Source: Leptolyngbya sp. Heron Island J (GTDB lineage: Bacteria; Cyanobacteriota; Cyanobacteriia; Phormidesmidales; Phormidesmidaceae). Taken from it: a stretch of DNA of 64,000 nucleotides. The first letter of the stretch is position 1. Each line of letters begins with the position of its first letter. The position numbers and the translations under genes are program-made. This document shows positions 10,287-19,959 of the stretch, piece after piece. The DNA is taken from NCBI RefSeq assembly GCF_000482245.1, contig NZ_AWNH01000046.1:1-64000 (forward strand), in the 5' to 3' direction. Below the pieces are notes generated by a model. It did not search any database. It was not told the origin of the DNA and was given only the letters and a program-made list of their open reading frames with translations.

Positions 10287-10708
10287 CTGAGAGCCTGCTT
10301 ACTCCAGAAAATCACACAATTTTAGAAATAGAGATCCACTAGATTTGAAATACTAACTTGACTCCAAATCCTACCCTTAACTAACTAATAGAAATGGCAA
10401 TTACCATCGAGAAGGACGTAGGCAGCTAAGCGAGTATTAACCTTATGGATTAACCGACATATAAGCTTAAGTAAATATTGCTATATGGCTACACCCTGTA
10501 AGTAACACATACCCACAGAAAGTATCTGTAGACAGCATATTCTGAAAAAATGCTGAGGTTACTCTCCAATATAAATACAATACCCAAAACCATAAACTCT
10601 AACAAAGCGCCTTGATATTCAAGAAAGCTTTATAACCAAGTTAGTTTTAGCTGACAACACAGCTATGTTCTGGGTAAACACTTTACTTAACCTACAATCC
10701 GATTTAGG
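10287..10708. promoter_or_regulatory. grpE-dnaK spacer, likely dnaK promoter region
   Basis: An AT-rich 422-bp gap between two leftward genes. No open frame of note and no RNA gene recognised. Its length suggests a promoter and leader for dnaK. The CIRCE operator (TTAGCACTC-N9-GAGTGCTAA) is absent, so HrcA control is not supported. Confidence 0.4.
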
Positions 10709-11410
10709 TTACCCCTCTAGAGGGGTAGCAACTTTCACCATGGCGTGGCGCAAAACTCGCTCTCCTAGAACATAACCCCTTACCAACTCCTCAATGACTG
10801 TATCTTCAGGATGTTCATCTGTTGGTTCGCGCATTACCGCTTCATGCAAATTAGGATCAAATTCCTTGCCTTCTGCACGCATTGGTGCCACACCGATACG
10901 CTTCAAAGCTTCTACCAGCTGCTTATAAACACTTTGATAGCTCTTATGAACAGCCATTTCACCATCGTTCTGAGGTTTGATCTGAGCCCGAGCCCGCTCA
11001 AAATTGTCTACGACCTCTAACATGTTGCTGATCGTATTGCACTTCACCTGAAGTTCCAAGTCTTCTTTTTCGCGACTAGTACGCTTGCGAAAATTTTCGA
11101 AATCAGCTGTAAGTCTCAGATACTGGCTGTTTCTATCTTCTAGCTGTGCTTTGAGTTGCGCTATTTGCTCTTCTAATCCAGCAATAACCGCTACGTCAGC
11201 CTCAGATACGTCCGCTTCTTCATTAACGGAAGAATCAACAGACGCTGCATTATCAGCTACCTCGGAAAATTCATTCTCAAAATCAATATCAATATCGGCG
11301 TCTTCAGCTTTAAGCTCCTCGATATCTGCATCTACCCCACTAGTAGCCTCAGATGCTTCATCTTCTTCAATAGAATTGCTTTCTGCTGGATTAACGTCCT
11401 CTATCATCAT
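10709..11410 (-). CDS. grpE: Nucleotide exchange factor GrpE
   Basis: Exchanges ADP for ATP on DnaK. The 233 residues comprise a very acidic, low-complexity N-terminal region (about residues 1-75, rich in Glu, Asp, Ser), a long coiled coil (about 78-150) with the family stretch [15 protein letters not shown], and the C-terminal beta-wing domain with [13 protein letters not shown]. First gene of the chaperone run; it diverges from pilB across a 465-bp region. The extended acidic N terminus is usual in cyanobacterial GrpE. Confidence 0.95.
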   Translation of the reverse strand: MMIEDVNPAESNSIEEDEASEATSGVDADIEELKAEDADIDIDFENEFSEVADNAASVDSSVNEEADVSEADVAVIAGLEEQIAQLKAQLEDRNSQYLRLTADFENFRKRTSREKEDLELQVKCNTISNMLEVVDNFERARAQIKPQNDGEMAVHKSYQSVYKQLVEALKRIGVAPMRAEGKEFDPNLHEAVMREPTDEHPEDTVIEELVRGYVLGERVLRHAMVKVATPLEG

Positions 11411-11875
11411 TTAACCTCATCAATAACAGAACACAGGGAGTAATAATTTCCTTAGACGCTGATGCCTGAAGCGAGTTGCTCACTCCAAAACCTCTTCGCA
11501 GAAGAGGCTCAGACAGAAAAGCTACCTCTCTATTCTATAGGTCTTATCAGCCCCTGGTTTGTAGAGTTTATTCAACCACTTTCACTTTAGACGTATCACA
11601 ATAGTGCATTATGCAACGTAATGACTACATAAATTAAGTGGCACCTTACAGTGATTTAGCCTCCTCATGCTCCTCGTAAATGCACAATAGTCTTTGATGC
11701 GGCTAGCTGGATGCTATTGTTCAAGCTATTATCGGGAAATGAAACGGCATTTTACAATAATATGCTGTGACATTGTAAAAGTATCCCCAACTCATAGGGG
11801 TTTACTCTCTTTCTATAGCTGTCTACAGAGAAGCGTTTTGTGGGCAACCTTCTGTAAGGATTTTCTGCGGCGACT
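11411..11875. promoter_or_regulatory. Divergent regulatory region grpE / pilB
   Basis: A 465-bp region between divergent starts with no convincing gene. It contains a 7-bp hairpin (11491-11497 with 11501-11507, CCTCTTC/GAAGAGG) that would lie in the grpE leader. It also holds a perfect 9-bp inverted repeat, TTTTACAAT at 11750-11758 and ATTGTAAAA at 11772-11780, about 95 bp upstream of the pilB start. The latter looks like a possible protein-binding site. Confidence 0.45.
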
Positions 11876-13885
11876 ATGACAAATTCCTCATCATCTCGGA
11901 AAGCGCTTGTTTTACAAAGAAGCTTTTCGCCATTTAGCAACCAGCTGATTCAAGCAGGGTATGTTGATACAGACCAAATGCAGCAGGCGTTGGTTGAAAG
12001 TCGAAAGTCAGGACGCTCATTAACAGATGTTCTAGAGTCACTGACAGGTCAGCAGTTAAGTCCAGAGCTTTTAAGGCAGTATAAAAAACAACAGCTATTC
12101 GAACTTAAGATTCTTTATGGGGTCGAGTCATTAGATCCTGAGATTGAAAGCGTATCCGATACAAAAGTTGGCAATCTCATTGATGAGTTGATTCCCGTAG
12201 ATATTTGTCGCCGTCATCGTTTGTTGCCCCTTTCTCAAACTACTCAAAATGAGGTTTCTACCGTGCTGGTAGCAATGGTGGACCCAGAAAATCTGGAAGC
12301 TCAGGATGATCTAAATCGTATTTTGCGACCCAAGAATTTAAAGTTGCGTCGCATGGTTATTACCGTTGAAGACTATCAACGGATGATTTCAGCCTATTTA
12401 GATGATCAAGTCGCTAAGGAAAAGCAGCGAGATTTTGAACAGGCTGTTGATGTTAACACTAATTTAGAGGACCTGGATCTAGACGATGCCGGACTGGAGG
12501 AAGCTTTAGATGAAGAAGCAGATCTAAGTACGGCTGTACAGGATGCAGGCGCTGCACCCGTAATTGCACTAGTCAATAAAATACTGGTTAAAGCTTTACA
12601 GGAAGATGCTTCTGACATTCACGTCGAACCCCAAGAGGAGTTTTTACGTATTCGCTTTCGCCGTGATGGGGTTTTGCGTCAAGCTTTTCAAAAGCTACCG
12701 AAAAAAATTATTCCAGCGGTTACAGCTCGTTTAAAGATCATTGCTGAGCTGGATATTGCTGAACGACGAATTCCCCAGGACGGTAGAATTCGAAGGGTTT
12801 TCCAGGGACGTAAGGTTGATTTTCGGGTGAGTACGATACCCAGCCGCTATGGTGAAAAAGTCGTTTTACGAATCTTAGATAATACGAATACTCAGCTTGG
12901 TCTAGATAAGCTGATTACAGATGACGAAACCCTCAAGATCGTTCGGGATATGACAAGTTCCCCCTACGGTTTGATCCTGGTAACTGGACCTACAGGATCA
13001 GGTAAGACAACGACTTTATATTCAGTCCTTGCAGAACGGAACGATCCAAGCATTAACATTAGTACGGCAGAGGATCCGATTGAATATGCTCTACCAGGCA
13101 TTACGCAGGTACAAGTTATTCGTGAGAAGGGTATTGACTTTCCATTGCTTCTACGTGCTTTTTTGCGGCAAGATCCCGATGTGATTCTAGTGGGTGAGAC
13201 CCGTGATACTGAAACGGCAAAAACAGCTATTGAGGCGGCACTCACTGGGCACTTGGTCTTAACTACGTTGCATACTAACGATGCGGCAGGTGCTATTTCC
13301 CGTTTAAATGAAATGGAGGTAGAAGCCTTCCAGGTATCTAGCTCCTTGATTGGGGTTCTTGCTCAGCGGTTGGTAAGGCGTGTATGCACTGATTGCCGGA
13401 TAGCTTATGTACCTAATAATGAGGAATTAGCACGGTTTGGGCTCAGTTCGTCTGGAGGTGATATTAAGTTTTACCGTGCCAATACGGTTCCTCCAGATCA
13501 AGTTGAGACAGTGAAAGCTGCTGGTGAGCTTTGCCAAACTTGCCAGGGTTCAGGTTACAAAGGTCGAGTTGGTGTGTATGAAGTAATGCGCATCACCGAA
13601 AATTTACAGAAAATGATTTCAGATGGAGCCCCTGCAGAACATATTAAGGAGGCTGCCGTTGAAGAAGGTATGCAAACTCTACTGTCCTATAGCCTTAATT
13701 TAGTAGAGCAAGGCTACACCACTTTGGATGAGGTAGAACGTGTGACATTTACTGACACAGGTTTAGAGGCTGAGCTCAAAGCTAGACGTAAGAGTGTTTT
13801 AATCTGCTCGACCTGTAATGCAGAATTACATCATGATTGGTTAGATTGTCCATATTGTCTAACCCCCCGTTTCCAGTCTAATTAG
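11876..13885 (+). CDS. pilB: Type IV pilus extension ATPase PilB (GspE/PulE family)
   Basis: Hexameric ATPase that powers pilus assembly at the inner membrane, needed for twitching motility and natural competence. The 669 residues hold an N-terminal MshEN/GspE-N region (about 1-170), a variable acidic linker and the ATPase core. The core has Walker A GPTGSGKTTTLYS, the Asp and His boxes, and Walker B ILVGETRDTETA. The tetracysteine zinc site CTDC...CQTC is present near residue 505. An additional C-terminal zinc ribbon is present (CSTC...CPYC), which is not part of the core family. First of pilB-pilT-pilC, all rightward. Confidence 0.95.
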   Translation: MTNSSSSRKALVLQRSFSPFSNQLIQAGYVDTDQMQQALVESRKSGRSLTDVLESLTGQQLSPELLRQYKKQQLFELKILYGVESLDPEIESVSDTKVGNLIDELIPVDICRRHRLLPLSQTTQNEVSTVLVAMVDPENLEAQDDLNRILRPKNLKLRRMVITVEDYQRMISAYLDDQVAKEKQRDFEQAVDVNTNLEDLDLDDAGLEEALDEEADLSTAVQDAGAAPVIALVNKILVKALQEDASDIHVEPQEEFLRIRFRRDGVLRQAFQKLPKKIIPAVTARLKIIAELDIAERRIPQDGRIRRVFQGRKVDFRVSTIPSRYGEKVVLRILDNTNTQLGLDKLITDDETLKIVRDMTSSPYGLILVTGPTGSGKTTTLYSVLAERNDPSINISTAEDPIEYALPGITQVQVIREKGIDFPLLLRAFLRQDPDVILVGETRDTETAKTAIEAALTGHLVLTTLHTNDAAGAISRLNEMEVEAFQVSSSLIGVLAQRLVRRVCTDCRIAYVPNNEELARFGLSSSGGDIKFYRANTVPPDQVETVKAAGELCQTCQGSGYKGRVGVYEVMRITENLQKMISDGAPAEHIKEAAVEEGMQTLLSYSLNLVEQGYTTLDEVERVTFTDTGLEAELKARRKSVLICSTCNAELHHDWLDCPYCLTPRFQSN

Positions 13886-14027
13886 CTGGATTGAATGATG
13901 TAATTCGTCAAGGTGGAGTGGGTACAATCATCTCCATTACTGACATTAAGCTCTGCCAAGTATCCCTGCTATTTGCCCAGCATTTTTGCTGACAACAATT
14001 TTGTAGATATCTACCTGAGGTGGCCCC

Positions 14028-15167
14028 ATGGAAATGATGATCGAAGACTTGATGGAAGAAGTAGTTGAACGGGGTGGTTCTGACCTTCACCTTTCAGCGG
14101 GTTTGCCACCCTATATTCGGGTTAGTGGTCATCTCACTCCGACTGAGCATCCACCTATGACACCTGAGCAGTGTCAGCGGTTAATCTTCAGTATGCTCAA
14201 CAATACTCAGCGGAAGCACTTAGAGCAAAACTGGGAATTAGATTGCTCTTATGGGGTCAAGGGACTGGCTCGTTTTCGAGTCAATGTTTATAAAGATAGA
14301 GGCACTTATGCAGCTTGTTTAAGGGCTCTAAGTTCCAAAATTCCCAGTGCTGAGCTGCTTGGCTTACCAGATATTGTGATTGAACTTGCCCGTAAGCCCA
14401 GGGGCCTGATCTTGGTAACTGGTCCAACAGGGTCTGGTAAGTCAACGACCTTGGCTTCCATGATTAATGACATCAACCACACGAGAGCTGAACATATTCT
14501 GACGGTTGAAGATCCGATTGAATTTGTCTATGAGCCTATCAAGAGCTTGATCCATCAACGCCAGATTGGGGAAGACACTAAGAGTTTTGCTAATGCTCTC
14601 AGAGCTGCACTAAGGGAAGATCCTGATGTGATTTTGGTGGGTGAGCTGCGGGATTTAGAAACGATCTCCCTGGCTATCACAGCAGCTGAAACCGGTCACT
14701 TGGTCTTTGGTACTTTGCACACCAGTTCTGCGGCCCAGACTATCGACCGAATGGTAGATGTTTTTCCTCCAGAGCAGCAGCAGCAGGTACGGGTGCAGCT
14801 GTCTAACTCTTTGGCTGCTGTTTTGAGCCAGACATTGATCCCAAAAGCTAATCCCAAGCCTGGAGAATTTGGTCGAGTGATGGCTCAAGAGATCATGGTC
14901 GTTACCCCAGCTATTGCCAACTTGATTCGAGAAGGTAAAACAGCTCAGATTTATGGAGCTATTCAAACTGGCGCTAAGCTGGGTATGCAAACCTTAGAGA
15001 TGGTCTTGGCTGATTTATATAAAGCTGGAACTATCAGTTTTGAGCAGGCCATAGGTAAGTCGTCCCGAGCCGATGAACTGCAGCGATTAATTAATGCAGG
15101 TGGTGCAGGCACTACAAATAGAGGTCAGGCACAACGAGGACGTCCGGCTACAGGTGTACGTCGCTAG
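14028..15167 (+). CDS. pilT: Type IV pilus retraction ATPase PilT
   Basis: Hexameric ATPase that drives pilus retraction. The 379-residue protein has the PAS-like N-terminal domain (SDLHLSAGLPPYIRVSG), Walker A GPTGSGKSTTLAS, Walker B ILVGELRDLETI and the AIRNLIRE-type motif as AIANLIREGKTAQ. The C-terminal tail ends in a Gly/Arg-rich stretch. It follows pilB by 142 bp and precedes pilC by 121 bp, in the order usual for cyanobacteria. Confidence 0.96.
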   Translation: MEMMIEDLMEEVVERGGSDLHLSAGLPPYIRVSGHLTPTEHPPMTPEQCQRLIFSMLNNTQRKHLEQNWELDCSYGVKGLARFRVNVYKDRGTYAACLRALSSKIPSAELLGLPDIVIELARKPRGLILVTGPTGSGKSTTLASMINDINHTRAEHILTVEDPIEFVYEPIKSLIHQRQIGEDTKSFANALRAALREDPDVILVGELRDLETISLAITAAETGHLVFGTLHTSSAAQTIDRMVDVFPPEQQQQVRVQLSNSLAAVLSQTLIPKANPKPGEFGRVMAQEIMVVTPAIANLIREGKTAQIYGAIQTGAKLGMQTLEMVLADLYKAGTISFEQAIGKSSRADELQRLINAGGAGTTNRGQAQRGRPATGVRR

Positions 15168-15288
15168 TGAAGAGTTGTTATTGCTCAACAGTTCTTTGCT
15201 GGTCGCTATCGAGGGTTGCCTAAAACTTGGACAACCTGTATAAAGCCTTCAATGACTTCTAAGCATAAAAGATTGTAGAGGTAAAACC

Positions 15289-16509
15289 ATGCCGACCTAC
15301 GTTGCTACAGGGCGAGATACTACGGGCCGTACCCGGCGCGAGAAAGTTGTTGCGGCCACGCCGGGTGAAGCTCGGACGATGCTCAAGGAGCGTGGAGTTT
15401 ACATTCAGAGCATCAAACAGGATCGAACACTGAACCTTAATTGGGAAGAAATCAGGACCTCTATGGTTTCGGTCTCAGTAAAAGATAAGGCAGTTTTTTC
15501 ACGTCAGTTTGCGGCTTTGGTGAACGCAGGCGTTGGTCTGGTTCGAGGCATTGGCATTTTGGGTGAGCAGTGTCCTAACCCAAAATTAAAAAAGGCACTT
15601 TTAGAGATCAACGCGGATGTGCAACAGGGTAATAATCTGTCTGATTCCATGCGTAAACATCCATCAAGTTTTGACTTGTTGTATGTGAGTATGGTTCAAG
15701 CGGGTGAGGTTGGTGGTGTGTTGGACGAAGTCCTAAACCGTCTGGCTAAGCTTTTAGAAGATCTCAATCGCTTGCAGAACCAGATTAAATCTGCAATGGC
15801 CTATCCAGTAACAGTTGGTGTGCTTGCGGTCACCATCTTTATTGGTATGACGGTGTTTCTCTTGCCTATTTTCGAGAATATTTTTACCGAATTAGGGGCA
15901 GAGTTACCGGCTTTTACGCAATTCATGATTAGCATTAGCCGATTTCTGCGTAATCCGGTACTAGTTTTATTAACGATTGCTGTATTAATCGTGGCTGGTT
16001 TTGTATACCGCCAGTATTACAAAACCCGTGCTGGTCGAGAAACTATGGACCGGCTGTTTTTGAAGCTGCCACTCTTTGGTGATCTAGTTCAGAAGTCTGC
16101 CACTGCAAGATTTTGCCGCACGTTTGGTTCGCTCTCTCGCTCGGGTGTGCCGATTTTGACAGCTTTGGAAATTGTCCGAGATACGTCAGGTAACCAGGTA
16201 ATTGCCAATGCAATTGAGGAGGCTCGCTCCGAAATTCAGACCGGGGGCATGATTAGTTTGGCTTTGCAAAGGCACCAGGTATTTCCAGTGATGGCGATCC
16301 AGATGATTAGCATTGGTGAGGAAACCGGTGAACTCGATCAAATGCTCATGAAGGTTGCAGACTTCTATGAAGATGAGGTTGAGCAGGCTGTGAAGGCTTT
16401 AACCAGCATCATGGAGCCGATTATGATCATTTTCCTGGGTGGTATGGTTGGTTCGATTCTGGTGGCAATGTACTTACCGATCTTTGCACTTCCTGGTGCT
16501 ATTCAATAG
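15289..16509 (+). CDS. pilC: Type IV pilus platform protein PilC (GspF family)
   Basis: Polytopic inner-membrane protein on which PilB and PilT act. The 406 residues carry two GspF domains (about 75-198 and 278-400) and three membrane helices (about 175-200, 225-245 and 378-400). Family motifs include FSRQFAALVNAGVGL and the second-domain equivalent FCRTFGSLSRSGVPI. It closes the pilus motor operon and is followed by a strong terminator. Confidence 0.96.
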   Translation: MPTYVATGRDTTGRTRREKVVAATPGEARTMLKERGVYIQSIKQDRTLNLNWEEIRTSMVSVSVKDKAVFSRQFAALVNAGVGLVRGIGILGEQCPNPKLKKALLEINADVQQGNNLSDSMRKHPSSFDLLYVSMVQAGEVGGVLDEVLNRLAKLLEDLNRLQNQIKSAMAYPVTVGVLAVTIFIGMTVFLLPIFENIFTELGAELPAFTQFMISISRFLRNPVLVLLTIAVLIVAGFVYRQYYKTRAGRETMDRLFLKLPLFGDLVQKSATARFCRTFGSLSRSGVPILTALEIVRDTSGNQVIANAIEEARSEIQTGGMISLALQRHQVFPVMAIQMISIGEETGELDQMLMKVADFYEDEVEQAVKALTSIMEPIMIIFLGGMVGSILVAMYLPIFALPGAIQ

Positions 16510-16591
16510 GTGAGTAAAGGCTATCGATGATTTTGTGAGGATTGCTAAGCAAAATCAGCAGTTATCCGCATTCAGTTAACCTTCTGGTTGG

Positions 16592-16625
16592 ATGCCTGGC
16601 GACGAAATATCGCCAGGCATTTTTT
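16592..16625 (+). terminator. Terminator of the pilB-pilT-pilC operon
   Basis: Perfect 11-bp stem 16592-16602 with 16610-16620 (ATGCCTGGCGA/TCGCCAGGCAT), seven-base loop, followed by T at 16620-16625, 83 bp after the pilC stop. Confidence 0.9.
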
Positions 16626-16747
16626 GCTCTGGTCACCACCCATAGCAGTTGAAGGGTTGGTTAGGACCATTTAGAACCTTAAAACGTTAATCCTTCAGTC
16701 ATTTTTTCATTCCTCTGTGTGCATTCTTCCGTTTTTTGCCGTAGTGC

Positions 16748-18496
16748 CTACTGGAGAACTTCTTTGAGTTTGTGTTGGTTCCAAAGTTGCTGATATAGAC
16801 CAGAGCGTGTTACCAAGCTGTCGTGGGAACCTGTTTGAACAATGCGGCCTTGTTCCATAACGATGATGCGATCGCAATTTGCTGCCGCTGACATCTGATG
16901 AGTAATAAAAAGAACCGTTTTACGCTGAGTACCGTGGGATAGGTTATCTAGAATCTGAGTTGCCGTTTGATTATCAACGCTGGATAAGGCATCGTCCAGT
17001 ACCAAAATGGGCGCGTCAACCAGCAATGCGCGTCCCAAAGCCGTGCGTTGTCGTTGTCCTCCCGATAAGGTGATACCACGTTCACCCACGATAGTGTCAT
17101 ATTGATTCGGAAAGTTGAGAATTTCACCTTGAATCTGGGCCAGTTTCGCCGCTTGCTCAATTTCCGGCATCTCTGCCAGGGGCACTCCATACCGCAAATT
17201 ATTTTTGACTTTAGTACTGAACAAAAAACTATCTTGAGGCACAAAAGCAATGGCTCTACGCAGATCCGGCAATGCCACCTGAGTCACATCGTGATCATCA
17301 ATAAACAGCTGTTCCTCTGGGATTTCTAAAATTCGCGGTAACGCTTTAGCTAGGGTAGATTTTCCTGAGCCGATGGGGCCCACTAGAGCTACAGTCTCAC
17401 CCGGTTCGATGGTAAATGAAATATCTTGAATAGCAGGTGTTGTTGTACCAGGATATTGATAAGTTAGCCCTTTTGCCTGCAATCGACCGGTTACCTCCAC
17501 TACCGGCAGTGCCTCTGCTTCAGCAGCATTGGCTACCTTCGGCTGTGCGGCAAAAATTGCTTCAATCCGATCAACACTTACTTCACCCCGCTGATACGAG
17601 GTAATAGTGAATCCTAAAAGAGCCGTTGGGAAGACCAGATTATTGACATAGAGCAAGAGGGTAACAAAATTACCGACCGCTAGTGTCCCCGCTGCGATGT
17701 TGCGAGCACCGACGGCCAAAATAATGACTAGGCTCAGACTAGCCAAGCCTCCCAGTAGCGGAAACAGCGTATTTCGAGTGCGTGCCAGTAGGAGGTTTGC
17801 TTCCAGTACCGCATCATTACGCTGAGCAAAGGCTTGCTGCTCATTGGTTTCTTGAGCATAAATTTTGATCAAGCCGATGCCGCTCATATCCTCCTGAATC
17901 AACGTACTCAAGTCAGATAGAGATTGCTGGACATCTAGCTGCTCTTGCCGTAGACGATTACTAAAGGAGCCCACCAGCAGCAGCATGACTGGATAAATTG
18001 CCAGAGCTACCAGGGTCAACTGTACGCTGATGCGAAGCATGGCAGGCACAGTAAAGCTGTAGGCAAATAAAATATTGGCCAAACTGAGCACTGCAAACCC
18101 GAGGAGACGGCGAATATTATCCACATCACTGGTGGCTCGGTTAATCAGATCTCCAATCGTATTTTCTGCAAAATACGCTGGCTCTAAGGACAGCAAATGT
18201 TCAAAAATTCGCTGTTTGAGGTCAAATTCAACCTTGCGACCCACCCCAAATATCAACACCCGTGAGGCCATGCGGATAACCCACATAATCGTTGCCAGGG
18301 CCAAAATCAAAATCACGTAGCGTAGAATTGTCCCTTGGCTTAACGCGATTTTAAGTTGCTCAACCGCATCACCAATAAGTAAGGGAATCCAAACACTCAG
18401 AATATTGACCACCAGCAGAGTCACAATACCCAAGGTCAGATATTGACGGTGGGGTTGAAGATAGCTGGTTAGATACTTCAGCCTAGACTGTGCCAT
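16748..18496 (-). CDS. ABC-type exporter, membrane and ATPase domains fused (MsbA/MDR-like)
   Basis: Half-transporter expected to work as a homodimer. Residues about 15-300 form six membrane helices of an ABC exporter domain. The nucleotide-binding domain follows with Walker A GPIGSGKSTL, Q-loop FVPQDSFLFS, signature LSGGQRQR, Walker B ILVLDDALSS and the H-loop ITHQ. The 582-residue length is typical. Substrate cannot be told from sequence; lipid, peptide or drug exporters all fit. It follows the YdcF-like gene by 85 bp on the same strand, so co-transcription is possible. Confidence 0.9.
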   Translation of the reverse strand: MAQSRLKYLTSYLQPHRQYLTLGIVTLLVVNILSVWIPLLIGDAVEQLKIALSQGTILRYVILILALATIMWVIRMASRVLIFGVGRKVEFDLKQRIFEHLLSLEPAYFAENTIGDLINRATSDVDNIRRLLGFAVLSLANILFAYSFTVPAMLRISVQLTLVALAIYPVMLLLVGSFSNRLRQEQLDVQQSLSDLSTLIQEDMSGIGLIKIYAQETNEQQAFAQRNDAVLEANLLLARTRNTLFPLLGGLASLSLVIILAVGARNIAAGTLAVGNFVTLLLYVNNLVFPTALLGFTITSYQRGEVSVDRIEAIFAAQPKVANAAEAEALPVVEVTGRLQAKGLTYQYPGTTTPAIQDISFTIEPGETVALVGPIGSGKSTLAKALPRILEIPEEQLFIDDHDVTQVALPDLRRAIAFVPQDSFLFSTKVKNNLRYGVPLAEMPEIEQAAKLAQIQGEILNFPNQYDTIVGERGITLSGGQRQRTALGRALLVDAPILVLDDALSSVDNQTATQILDNLSHGTQRKTVLFITHQMSAAANCDRIIVMEQGRIVQTGSHDSLVTRSGLYQQLWNQHKLKEVLQ

Positions 18497-18581
18497 AAAA
18501 GTACTCGAAACGCGCCTGCAGCCTGAGCTGCTTCACTATCGTAGTACTCAATCACTCAGCCTGCCTGCCAAACTATCAGGC

Positions 18582-19676
18582 TTAGACCTCAATATTGGGG
18601 TCCCAGCCGAAGTCAAAGTCAGGTAGCCAGCCTCGCAAGAAGTAATAGGTAGATGTGAGCACTTCATCCCAGTAACGTGATGTGAGTTGGAGGGCATCGA
18701 CGTTGGGAATAATGTCAGGTAGTCGAGAGAAGGTGTCATCGCCTGACCATCGATCCACTGAGTAAAAATCAGTTGGTTTGGCAATGACCTGCATATCCAT
18801 ATTTTCAAAGGTCAAGGCAGAGCGAGTCATGGTCATAGCTGGGGCGACCAACATAATCCTAGGATCGGTCGGTTCATCACGGTTATTCCTAGGGGGTAGC
18901 ACTTGTTGATTGCGTAGAAATCGATCGACTCTCTCCGCTGTAGAATGCACGTTTAAGCCAGTGGATTCAAAGCTAATATTTTCGGCAGGCACGCCATTAT
19001 TAATCAATACTGTTCTAATGTTTTGGCGTTTGGCCTGACTGGCCTCATTGGTGCCCCCTGGATCGGCGGTTACAATCACAAACGGATTGGCACCGGCCTG
19101 ACGGGCTTCGGCATAAAGCTGAGACGCATAGATTAAGCGAGGCACCAGCGTAGAGTTGTAGGCCTGGTCGCTAGCGCTCTGAAATGCAACAGAAGCGGTG
19201 GTATCGCCAGCGTCATCGCCCAGGACAACAATCGCTCCCGTGAGATCTGTACGAGGACCTTCTAATCCTGCGGGACACACCTCGGCGCATAGCGCTGCCC
19301 GTTCGGCAAATGCCTGCTGCACTTCTAATTCTGAGCGGGCAACAATGTAGCGACTAAAAATCGGCAAACTTGTAATTACTAAGATGGCTAGAGCCGCTGC
19401 TACCTGCTGGCCTTTGACTTTTCCCACGCCGTCACTAATGGCTGACCCGAGCAGTAAAATTGTTGCGCCTAGCGGTGTCAGTGGCAGTGAGAGTAAGCGC
19501 CAAATGGTGCCAATGGTTTCATCATTGGGATCGGCAAATGAAGCTACGATCAGGGTTAAAACCACTACCCCACCAAACCAGGTCAGATACTTTTGCGGGA
19601 TAATTTTGGTCAGGATATACCAAACCAAAAGTCCAATCGTGGCCCAAAGTAAAACACGGGTAAGCAGGACAAGCAT
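18582..19676 (-). CDS. YdcF-like DUF218 membrane protein
   Basis: The 364-residue protein has four predicted membrane helices in about the first 115 residues. A DUF218 (YdcF/SanA/ElyC-like) domain follows with AIVVLGDDAGD, the TADPGG motif and the NVHSTAERV segment that ends the conserved core. In other bacteria DUF218 proteins take part in envelope or polysaccharide processes, but the reaction here is not established. The domain probably faces the periplasm. It is upstream of an ABC exporter on the same strand, which would fit an envelope role, but that link is only positional. Confidence 0.8.
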   Translation of the reverse strand: MLVLLTRVLLWATIGLLVWYILTKIIPQKYLTWFGGVVVLTLIVASFADPNDETIGTIWRLLSLPLTPLGATILLLGSAISDGVGKVKGQQVAAALAILVITSLPIFSRYIVARSELEVQQAFAERAALCAEVCPAGLEGPRTDLTGAIVVLGDDAGDTTASVAFQSASDQAYNSTLVPRLIYASQLYAEARQAGANPFVIVTADPGGTNEASQAKRQNIRTVLINNGVPAENISFESTGLNVHSTAERVDRFLRNQQVLPPRNNRDEPTDPRIMLVAPAMTMTRSALTFENMDMQVIAKPTDFYSVDRWSGDDTFSRLPDIIPNVDALQLTSRYWDEVLTSTYYFLRGWLPDFDFGWDPNIEV

Positions 19677-19883
19677 GGGAACCTTTTAGAGAACAGGCGC
19701 GAGAGATTGTTCAAAAGTTAAGCACATTAGCTCATTTTCGGCTACCGGGTTAGGCCCTCAAGCCGGAACCAATATACCTGGATCTGTACGTAGATGTGCT
19801 CGAAACTGTAAAACATTTGGCAAACTATTTGATTTGCAGCTCATAGGAAACCTAAAAAACTTTGCGATCGCTCCGGCCAAATC

Positions 19884-19912
19884 AAAAGCGGGAGCCCTAG
19901 CTGGGCTCCCGC
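19884..19912 (-). terminator. Terminator downstream of the DUF1517 gene
   Basis: Perfect 10-bp GC-rich stem 19888-19897 with 19903-19912 and a five-base loop. Read on the minus strand it is followed by TTTT and lies 48 bp beyond the DUF1517 stop. Confidence 0.85.
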
Positions 19913-19959
19913 AGCGACGCTGAATATTCGTTATCTCACTGCTTGCATTGACTTTATCG

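Noticed and set aside
10287-10708. CIRCE heat-shock operator upstream of dnaK
   Set aside because: No TTAGCACTC-N9-GAGTGCTAA or near match could be found.
11761-11780. CRP-type site (TGTGA half) upstream of pilB
   Set aside because: TGTGACATTG is present but the mirrored half TCACA is missing at the right spacing.
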